Positions 6,322-11,227 of a stretch of DNA of 11,227 nucleotides are shown in pieces. Below the pieces are notes generated by a model. That model was not told the DNA's origin and did not search any database. It saw nothing but the letters and a program-made list of their open reading frames with translations. The stretch spans positions 1 to 11,227 of the forward strand of contig JAIVJP010000338.1 of the NCBI GenBank assembly GCA_020199975.1, written 5' to 3'. Source of the DNA: Acidobacteriota bacterium (GTDB lineage Bacteria > Acidobacteriota > Blastocatellia > Pyrinomonadales > Pyrinomonadaceae). The position numbers and the translations under genes are program-made. The first letter of the stretch is position 1; every line of letters starts with the position of its first letter.

Positions 6322-7353
6322 TGTCATTTCCGATTGCCAATTGCCAATTGCCAATTGCCGATTGGAAGAAAATCCCTGAGTACTAGCCTGCCGCTCGGAG
6401 GCCAAAATCCTAGCGGCGTTAACCGTGTTTCGCATCAGCATCGCGACGGTGAGCAAGCCCACGCCACCAGGCACTGGCGTGCGCCGTCCTGCTACCTCGT
6501 CTGCTTCAGCGGGGTGCACATCACCTACGAGCGTGTAGCCGCGTTTCTTGATGATTTCCAATCTTTGCTCTGCCTCGTCACCGAACAGCGCGCGGGCCAC
6601 GCTTTCGTCGGAGATCTTGTTCATTCCTACATCTATCACTGTCGCGCCTGACTTGATGTAGTCCCTTCTGATCAACCCGGGGCGACCGATGGCTACCACG
6701 AGTATGTCAGCTTGCGTCGTCACGGATCTGAGATCCTGCGTTCGTGAGTGGCAAATCGTCACGGTTGCGTCGTTCTGGATGAGAAGCTGCGCCATCGGGT
6801 GGCCGACGATCTGGCTACGACCCACAACACAAGCGTTTGCTCCGCGGATAGAAATCTTGCTGCGAGTGAGAAGTTCGATAATTCCTGCCGGCGTACAAGG
6901 CACAAAGGTCGGCAGGCCCAGTGCGAGGCGTCCCACGTTAACAGGATGAAATCCATCGACATCCTTCGCCGGATTCAAAGTCTCAATGATGGCGGCTTGG
7001 TCGATGCCCCCAGGCAGCGGCATCTGAACCAGAATGCCGTCAATCTCATCTCGCGAGTTGAGCGATGCGATCAGCTCCCGCAGTTCGTTCGCCGTAGTAG
7101 AACCCGGCAGCGCATGATGTTCTGACCGAATTCCAATTTCCTCGCAAGCCCGAATTTTGTTTTTGACATAGACCTCTGAAGCCGGATCATCGCCGACACG
7201 TACCGCCGCGAGGCAGGGTCTCTGTTCAGGTTTCCGCCAGAGCTGGGCAATCTCGGCCGCCACTTCTCGCTTGATGTCATTAGCGATGCGCGCGCCATCC
7301 AATAGCTCGGCGCGTTGACTGATCTGAGCTGTGCTTTTTTCTTGAGAAGCCAT
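5689..7353 (-). CDS. folD-coaE: FolD-CoaE fusion: methylene-THF dehydrogenase/cyclohydrolase joined to dephospho-CoA kinase
   Basis: One frame encodes two complete housekeeping enzymes. FolD oxidises 5,10-methylene-THF and hydrolyses the product to 10-formyl-THF in the cytosol; CoaE phosphorylates dephospho-CoA with ATP to make CoA. Residues are numbered from the TTG at 7359, with ATG 7353 as residue 3 and my preferred start. FolD spans about 15-320: YVKNK with the catalytic Lys68 (64-68), ILVQMPLP (109-116), DVDGFHP (133-139), PCTPAGI (154-160), the cofactor loop VVGRSQIVGHP (178-188) and PVPGGVG (295-301). The usual PMT after GGVG is LLT here. Residues 321-346 are a linker, part of it translated from the heptamer array. 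CoaE spans 347-550: P-loop GSIGVGKS (354-361), LDAD (375-378), a lid-like region with EVQLKRLMTRDNLTREEARKR (484-504), and FADYLIDTSEG (517-527). ATG codons at 6327 and 6321 could also start CoaE alone. The gene diverges from slt. The enzyme identities are very sure; that the fusion is real rather than caused by a repeat-length error is less so. Confidence 0.88.
   Translation of the reverse strand: MASQEKSTAQISQRAELLDGARIANDIKREVAAEIAQLWRKPEQRPCLAAVRVGDDPASEVYVKNKIRACEEIGIRSEHHALPGSTTANELRELIASLNSRDEIDGILVQMPLPGGIDQAAIIETLNPAKDVDGFHPVNVGRLALGLPTFVPCTPAGIIELLTRSKISIRGANACVVGRSQIVGHPMAQLLIQNDATVTICHSRTQDLRSVTTQADILVVAIGRPGLIRRDYIKSGATVIDVGMNKISDESVARALFGDEAEQRLEIIKKRGYTLVGDVHPAEADEVAGRRTPVPGGVGLLTVAMLMRNTVNAARILASERQASTQGFSSNRQLAIGNWQSEMTMLRIGLTGSIGVGKSFVAGVLAELGCHMLDADQAAREVVATGSAGLSAVVEAFGEGVLQKDGTLDRQQLGSLIFADQSKRQLLNSILHPYIIALQDQQLCEWEVLDPEGIAVVDAALMIESSGFKRFDKLIVVHCRPEVQLKRLMTRDNLTREEARKRIDAQMPQEAKRKFADYLIDTSEGFESVRKRTGEVYEELRQIRQMQRNQSQSI
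6330..6364. repeat. Heptanucleotide tandem repeat, five units, inside the folD-coaE frame
   Basis: On the plus strand five consecutive 7-base units read CCGATTG, CCAATTG three times, then CCGATTG. On the coding strand they become CAATCGG/CAATTGG units and are translated as RQLAIGNWQS, the linker between FolD and CoaE. Seven is not a multiple of three, so any change in copy number other than by threes shifts the frame between the two enzymes. The same unit occurs at 1857-1882. Confidence 0.9.
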
Positions 7354-7359
7354 AAGCAA

Positions 7360-7419
7360 AAAGAACCGTTAATCTAGACACCATCAATCCGGCTAGTTTG
7401 GGAAATTCCCCGCCTGTAG
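7360..7419. promoter_or_regulatory. Divergent promoter region between folD-coaE and slt, with palindrome GGGAAATTCCC
   Basis: These roughly 60 bp must contain or border the promoters for both the minus-strand gene run and slt, since the genes point away from each other. An 11-bp perfect palindrome, GGGAAATTCCC, lies at 7400-7410, about 10 bases before the slt ATG. It could be an operator, but palindromes of this size also occur by chance. On the minus strand TAGATT near 7367-7372 is a possible -10 element; I see no matching -35 and no firm promoter on the plus strand. Confidence 0.35.
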
Positions 7420-9933
7420 ATGATAATTCCACACGTGCACCATAAAACCAAACTGCTCAACCTCGCTTTCGGAGTCGTGGCGACTCTGCTTGCATCTTTT
7501 TCCGCCCACGGGCAAACGCCGCAGGAGCGTCATGCGCGAATCAGATTGGCGATGGACGCTGTTGATGTCAAAGCCGCGCTCGCAGAGCTTAACGCCTTAT
7601 GTGGTTCAACCCATGAAATCCTGACAGCAAATAATTATGACTATCTGCTCGGCAGGCTACAGGAGAAAACAGGTGACTTCGCTGAAGCTAACGCGAGCTA
7701 TCAATCCGTCGTCGCGCGCCACTCTGTGCTCTCGCAATATGCGTTATGGCATCTTGCCCGGTTGACCCGGGCAACCGGCGACCTCGCTGTCGAACGGGAA
7801 AAACTGCGGCAATTGATTGCAACCTCACCCAGGAGTCTGTTGCGCGAGGCGGCAACAATGAGGTTGGCCCAGAGCTTTTACGAAAGCAAAGACTACAGCG
7901 CTACGGTCACTGCGCTACGGCCGCTCGGCGAGTCGAAAAATCGATCTTTGGCCCGCCAGGCACTGACCCTGATTGCGCAGTCACTGCTGGCTTCAGGGAA
8001 GCGGCAGGAGGCTCGCGAAGCGTTTTCGAGGCTGGTAACGCAGATGCCCGACGCCTCGCGACCTGACGACTTTGCGCTAGCCGGTGTGCGCGGTCTCGAT
8101 GCCCTAGAAACAGAAGGCCCAGATCAGGGCGGGGTGGCACAACTGCCGGAAGCAGAGCATCTCCTTCGCGCTTCGGTTTATCAATTCAACCGGGACGTTG
8201 ATGCGGCGCGGCGTCACTATCTCGCGGTTGTTGAGCGTTATCCACAAAGTCCGACCGCGGCGAATGCACTCTATCAAATGGGACGGGGTTTCTACCTCCA
8301 ACTGAAATACGACGAGGCTTTAAAATACTTTCAGCGTGTTCTGGAACAGTTTCCCGACAGCATGAGTGCACCTGACGCGCTCAGTTTTACAGCCGGGACC
8401 TACAATCGTCTTAAACGGACCGATGAGGCGGTGGTTGCTTACCGGCGTTTCATCGAACGATTCCCGGATGCGCCTAATCCTGAGCGGGCCTACCTGAACA
8501 TCGTCGATGCCCTGCACGAAGCTGGTCGTCACAAAGAAGCGCTTGACTGGGTCCAACGAACACGCACGCGTTTCAAGGGCAAGATCGGGGACGCTCTGGC
8601 TCTCTTCGCGCAGACAAGAATCCATCTAGCGCGGGGTGCCTGGCAGGAAGTAGTGTCCGACGCAAATGAACTTCGCCGTCGACCGGATCTCGGCGGCACC
8701 CGCGTACCTGGGGGGACCACTTCACAAGAATTGACTTTCCTCCGCGGCTACGCGCTGGAGCAACTGGGAAGAACCAACGAAGCGATTTCTGAATATCTTT
8801 CAATCCCCGACGGAAGAAACGAATACTACGGAAAACGGTCGACCCAACGATTGCTGGCAATTGGCTCCGATGCCAGAACGCGTCCTCTCCTCGAGACACG
8901 CGCAAAGGCGTTGCGTACGGCCGCGAAAAAAGCGATCAACAGCAGTCAAGCAGAACAGGGACGGCGTTTGGCCCAGGCCGGTTTGCGGGTTATAGAGGAT
9001 ACGGCTCTGCGAGATGAGATGCTGGAACTTGTGCAGCTTGCCTATCAAGCATTGCCCACTTTCAAGCTTCCATCATTCAACTTATTGACGCTGGGCAGAC
9101 AAGATGTAAATACTACCAAGCCGCAGCCAAGCGGGGCGGAGCCGTCTCATCAAGCACTTTCTGAAGAACTGTTTTTTCTTGGCCTCTACGACGAGGGTGT
9201 TCCTGAGTTTGCTGTTGCGCGCTCGGAAGTGAGCGACCCGACTGTGACTACACCTGTAATGCGTGCCGCCACCCCACCGGAAAGAACCGCGACCGTAACA
9301 TCACAGTCTGATGTCGATTACACTCTGGCGAGCTACTCTTTGCGAGGTGGCTTAGCGAATCGCGCAGTGCGTTTTGGCGAACACCTTTGGAAAAACATCC
9401 CCGCCACCTATGTTCTGGAACTAGCACCCCGCGAGCTGGTCGACTTGTTGTACCCCCCGCCCTATCGCGAGTCGCTGCTCATGCATGCGCCGCCGAAAGG
9501 AATCGATCCGAGATTTGTGCTCTCAATTGCCAGACAGGAATCGCGCTTCCAGCCGGATGCGAAGTCGGTTGCGGCCGCGCGTGGGTTGATGCAGTTCATT
9601 CCTGAGACAGCTAACGACATCGCCCGCCAACTTGGCTTAGGCGATGATTTCACTCAGGACACCCTCTATAATCCTGATACTGCGATTCTGTTTGGCTCCC
9701 AGTATCTTGCTAATCTATTCAGACAGTTTCCGGCGCAGCCCCAGGCAGTTGCAGCTTCTTACAATGGTGGTCCTGAAAACGTCGCTCGCTGGATCAGCCG
9801 GTCACGTTCTAATGAAGTCGACCGTTACGTGCCGGAACTTGGTTTTTCTCAGACGAAGGACTACGTGTTTAAGGTGATGACTAATTTTTGGATTTATCAG
9901 CAAATGTATGATGAAAAGTTGGAGAGGAAATAG
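7420..9933 (+). CDS. slt: Periplasmic soluble lytic murein transglycosylase (TPR-like helices plus SLT domain)
   Basis: This 837-residue exported enzyme should cleave the MurNAc-GlcNAc bond of peptidoglycan, forming 1,6-anhydro-MurNAc ends during wall remodelling or recycling. Residues 9-30 form a signal peptide (basic start, hydrophobic core, SAHG-Q near the cleavage point), so it is predicted to be periplasmic. Residues about 35-540 are a helical superhelix with TPR-like pairs, clearest at 250-385 (RRHYLAVVERYPQSPTAANA, LKYFQRVLEQFPDSMSAPDA, YRRFIERFPDAPNPERAYLN). Residues 555-630 are a poorly conserved Pro/Thr-rich linker. The SLT domain covers about 675-825: catalytic Glu707 in ARQESRF, ARGLMQFIPETA (720-731), NPDTAILFGSQYL (751-763), and AASYNGGPENVARW (778-791) with the YNGG substrate motif. 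The architecture matches E. coli Slt70 but is longer than its mature 618 residues. No strong ribosome binding site precedes the ATG. The gene is divergent from folD-coaE and is followed by a hairpin. The SLT identity is very sure. Confidence 0.93.
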   Translation: MIIPHVHHKTKLLNLAFGVVATLLASFSAHGQTPQERHARIRLAMDAVDVKAALAELNALCGSTHEILTANNYDYLLGRLQEKTGDFAEANASYQSVVARHSVLSQYALWHLARLTRATGDLAVEREKLRQLIATSPRSLLREAATMRLAQSFYESKDYSATVTALRPLGESKNRSLARQALTLIAQSLLASGKRQEAREAFSRLVTQMPDASRPDDFALAGVRGLDALETEGPDQGGVAQLPEAEHLLRASVYQFNRDVDAARRHYLAVVERYPQSPTAANALYQMGRGFYLQLKYDEALKYFQRVLEQFPDSMSAPDALSFTAGTYNRLKRTDEAVVAYRRFIERFPDAPNPERAYLNIVDALHEAGRHKEALDWVQRTRTRFKGKIGDALALFAQTRIHLARGAWQEVVSDANELRRRPDLGGTRVPGGTTSQELTFLRGYALEQLGRTNEAISEYLSIPDGRNEYYGKRSTQRLLAIGSDARTRPLLETRAKALRTAAKKAINSSQAEQGRRLAQAGLRVIEDTALRDEMLELVQLAYQALPTFKLPSFNLLTLGRQDVNTTKPQPSGAEPSHQALSEELFFLGLYDEGVPEFAVARSEVSDPTVTTPVMRAATPPERTATVTSQSDVDYTLASYSLRGGLANRAVRFGEHLWKNIPATYVLELAPRELVDLLYPPPYRESLLMHAPPKGIDPRFVLSIARQESRFQPDAKSVAAARGLMQFIPETANDIARQLGLGDDFTQDTLYNPDTAILFGSQYLANLFRQFPAQPQAVAASYNGGPENVARWISRSRSNEVDRYVPELGFSQTKDYVFKVMTNFWIYQQMYDEKLERK

Positions 9934-10114
9934 AATCAAGGTGATGATTCAAGCAGTCAACAGAGACTCAAAAAGGATGACCTCATGGTCGGGAAGGGCG
10001 GTTTACCCCCGCTGTGTTGAGTGCCATCCAACGCGCGGGCGTAAACCGCCCTTCCTAACCTCGAGGCTGTTTCGGTCGAGTGCTCTAGCCGCATCTGTTT
10101 TCTCACCTGATCAT
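9934..10114. other. Intergenic region between slt and the SCO gene, holding a large hairpin
   Basis: These 181 bp contain the small inverted repeat GAATCA/TGATTC starting at the slt stop (9933-9950) and the large 21-bp inverted repeat at 9992-10055. The frame of the SCO gene is open through this stretch back to 9908, but the encoded peptide precedes a signal sequence and crosses the hairpin, so I do not count it as coding. No clear promoter or ribosome binding site is visible before the SCO ATG. Confidence 0.5.
9992..10055. repeat. REP-like imperfect inverted repeat (21-bp arms, 22-base loop)
   Basis: The left arm 9992-10012 (GGAAGGGCGGTTTAC then CCCCGC) pairs with the right arm 10035-10055 at 20 of 21 positions, around a GC-rich 22-base loop. 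It begins about 60 bp after the slt stop. No T-run follows, so it is not a textbook intrinsic terminator. Its size and GC-rich arms resemble repetitive extragenic palindromes or a tiny non-autonomous element. It may still stall transcription or protect the 3' end of the slt transcript. Confidence 0.7.
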
Positions 10115-10999
10115 ATGCCAACAAAAACCTCGATTCCCCTGCTGCTCGTCATTAGTTTCGTTCTCCTTATCACACTTACTGCTTTCTCAGGCTGCCGGCG
10201 TGATACCTCCAACGCCAACCGCTATGAGCTGAAGGGCAAAGTCTTGACAGTCGAGAAAGACAAGCACCTGGTGACGGTCTCGCACGAAGAGATTAAGGAC
10301 TTCATGGACGCTATGACCATGCCCTTCACGGTACGTGACGAGTGGGTTTTCAATCAGGTGGCCCCGGGTGATCAAATTACGGCCACGCTGGTTGTGGACG
10401 GGGCCGAATCCTGGCTGGAGAACGTAGTTATTATCAAATCGAACGCGGAGCCCGGCGTCAAAGGTTCTCCCGGTACAGTGGGAGCAAACACTGGTGATGA
10501 AGTCCCAGACTTCACCCTGGTCAATCAGAATAATCAGCCGATTCGAACGGGACAGTACAAAGGAAAGGCACTCCTCCTAACATTTATCTATACGCGTTGT
10601 CCTATCCCCGAGTATTGCACGCTGATGAGCAACAACTTTTCGCAGGTCGACCAAGAGTTGAAGAAACAGCCTGAGCTCCACGAAAAGACGCGACTGTTGA
10701 GTATTAGCATCGATCCAGATTACGACACCCCTGCAGTTTTGCGGAGCTACGGCGCCTCGCATACGGGCCGCTTCGGAGACGAAACCTTTTCTCACTGGGC
10801 GTTTGCCACCGGCACGAAGGAACAAGTGAAGGAAGTGGCCCAGTTCTTTGGACTGCAGTACTACCCGGAAAAAGATCAGATTCTCCACGGGCTGAGAACC
10901 GCGATCATCGCTCGCGATGGCAAAGTTCATAAGGTCTATCGCGGAAATGAATGGAAACCAGAGGAAGTGTTGCAGGATATCGAGATCGTTTCTCGCTAG
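10115..10999 (+). CDS. Copper lipoprotein: CusF-like domain plus SCO1/SenC thioredoxin-fold domain
   Basis: This 294-residue protein probably binds copper at the outer face of the cytoplasmic membrane and helps assemble the CuA centre of a heme-copper oxidase, the usual role of SCO1/SenC. Residues 5-25 are hydrophobic and end in the lipobox FSGC with Cys27, so it should be lipid-anchored. Residues 36-108 resemble the CusF/EcdA copper-binding fold, with VSHEEI (His57) and MDAMTMPFTV (64-73) giving His and Met ligands. Residues 127-292 form the SCO domain: GDEVPDFTL (127-135), LLTFIYTRCP with Cys162 and Cys168 (CPIPEYC, a CX5C spacing rather than the classical CX3C), SISIDPDYDTP (196-206) and the conserved His258 in LHGLRTAII. 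I start it at ATG 10115 because the signal peptide follows directly; the frame is open back to 9908 but would overlap slt. No ribosome binding site is obvious. The cytochrome oxidase role is inferred from the family; no oxidase gene is in view. Confidence 0.88.
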   Translation: MPTKTSIPLLLVISFVLLITLTAFSGCRRDTSNANRYELKGKVLTVEKDKHLVTVSHEEIKDFMDAMTMPFTVRDEWVFNQVAPGDQITATLVVDGAESWLENVVIIKSNAEPGVKGSPGTVGANTGDEVPDFTLVNQNNQPIRTGQYKGKALLLTFIYTRCPIPEYCTLMSNNFSQVDQELKKQPELHEKTRLLSISIDPDYDTPAVLRSYGASHTGRFGDETFSHWAFATGTKEQVKEVAQFFGLQYYPEKDQILHGLRTAIIARDGKVHKVYRGNEWKPEEVLQDIEIVSR

Positions 11000-11006
11000 T
11001 AGAAAC

Positions 11007-11207
11007 AACGCCGAAGGTGTTCGCGAATTGCAGCTCAGGGTTTCCTACCCTGGGATTAAAGGCCCCAGTAATATGCAGAACTCTGAAGGAGTTCGCGATT
11101 GAATGGGCGCCCCATTCGCCAACACCTTCGGCGTTATTATGGTACTTGATACTACAAACCCAGGGTAGAAAACCCTGGGCTACAACTCGGCCACGCCTTC
11201 GGCGTAA
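11007..11207. repeat. Nested inverted-repeat element downstream of the SCO gene
   Basis: The final stretch is built of palindromic modules. Arms 11008-11057 and 11156-11205 are complementary at 41 of 50 positions without gaps. Inside these, 11036-11052 (CAGGGT/ACCCTG) and 11159-11179 (CCCAGGGT/ACCCTGGG) each form a hairpin. The left end, 11007-11028, is also complementary to 11114-11135 at 21 of 22 positions. A diverged direct copy of that module lies near 11083-11100, followed by the 17-base hairpin 11101-11117 (GAATGGG/CCCATTC). No open frame looks real and no transposase is present. It resembles repetitive palindromic elements, or a small non-autonomous element, of the sort seen in Acidobacteria and Planctomycetes genomes. 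It may also end SCO transcription. The window ends 20 bp later. Confidence 0.75.
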
Positions 11208-11227
11208 TGTCGACTCTAGATTGTCCT

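Noticed and set aside
6330..6364. CRISPR-like array
   Set aside because: The units are 7 bases with no spacers, so it is a simple tandem repeat.
7354..7359. TTG start of FolD two codons before the ATG
   Set aside because: The ATG at 7353 is the simpler choice and neither has a convincing ribosome binding site; the difference is only two residues.
7746..9653. Several open frames on both strands inside slt
   Set aside because: All are out of frame with a protein that has a complete SLT domain and signal peptide; none shows motifs or a ribosome binding site.
9908..10114. Upstream start of the SCO protein, including a CVECH motif that looks like a heme c site
   Set aside because: This stretch overlaps the slt end, runs through the inverted repeat and precedes a good lipoprotein signal peptide. 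The CXXCH-like motif is encoded by the repeat loop and is probably accidental.

Overview
This window looks like an ordinary chromosomal stretch of a free-living Gram-negative-type bacterium with moderately high GC. The protein style suggests Acidobacteriota, possibly Blastocatellia/Pyrinomonadaceae: lipoprotein solute-binding proteins with Ser/Ala-rich inserts, an SCO1 protein with a CPxPxxC centre joined to a CusF-like domain, and intergenic palindromes of the 'CGCCGAAGG...CCCAGGGT' kind. This placement is an inference from style, not from a marker gene. I see no rRNA, tRNA, CRISPR array, transposase, integrase or phage gene.

Positions 1-7359, all on the minus strand, form one gene run. In transcription order it holds a FolD domain fused in frame to a CoaE domain (7353-5689), a first family-5 peptide-binding lipoprotein (5677-3926), a second one broken by a single-base frameshift (3847-1896), a DppB/OppB-type permease (1695-775) and a DppC/OppC-type permease cut by the window edge (699-1). 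The transporter genes make up the periplasmic receptors and membrane channel of a peptide ABC importer. The ATPase genes are not in the window and may lie beyond position 1. FolD (one-carbon folate metabolism) and CoaE (last step of CoA synthesis) are housekeeping enzymes lying just upstream of the transporter.

Positions 7420-9933 on the plus strand encode a periplasmic soluble lytic transglycosylase (TPR-like helical domain plus SLT catalytic domain), divergent from the first run across a gap of about 60 bp. Positions 10115-10999 encode a copper-related lipoprotein with an N-terminal CusF-like domain and a C-terminal SCO1/SenC thioredoxin-fold domain, probably for cytochrome oxidase copper delivery.

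The most notable non-coding structure is repetitive. A heptanucleotide tandem repeat (unit CAATTGG/CAATCGG) occurs twice: between dppB and the broken receptor gene, and exactly at the folD-coaE junction, where it is translated and creates the fusion. A 21-bp inverted repeat lies between slt and the SCO gene, and a nested set of inverted repeats fills the end of the window. A 20-bp perfect palindrome sits inside the N-terminal tail of the DppC-like gene. I found no evidence of a new defence or mobile system. The points most worth checking are the repeat-mediated FolD-CoaE fusion and the frameshifted receptor.
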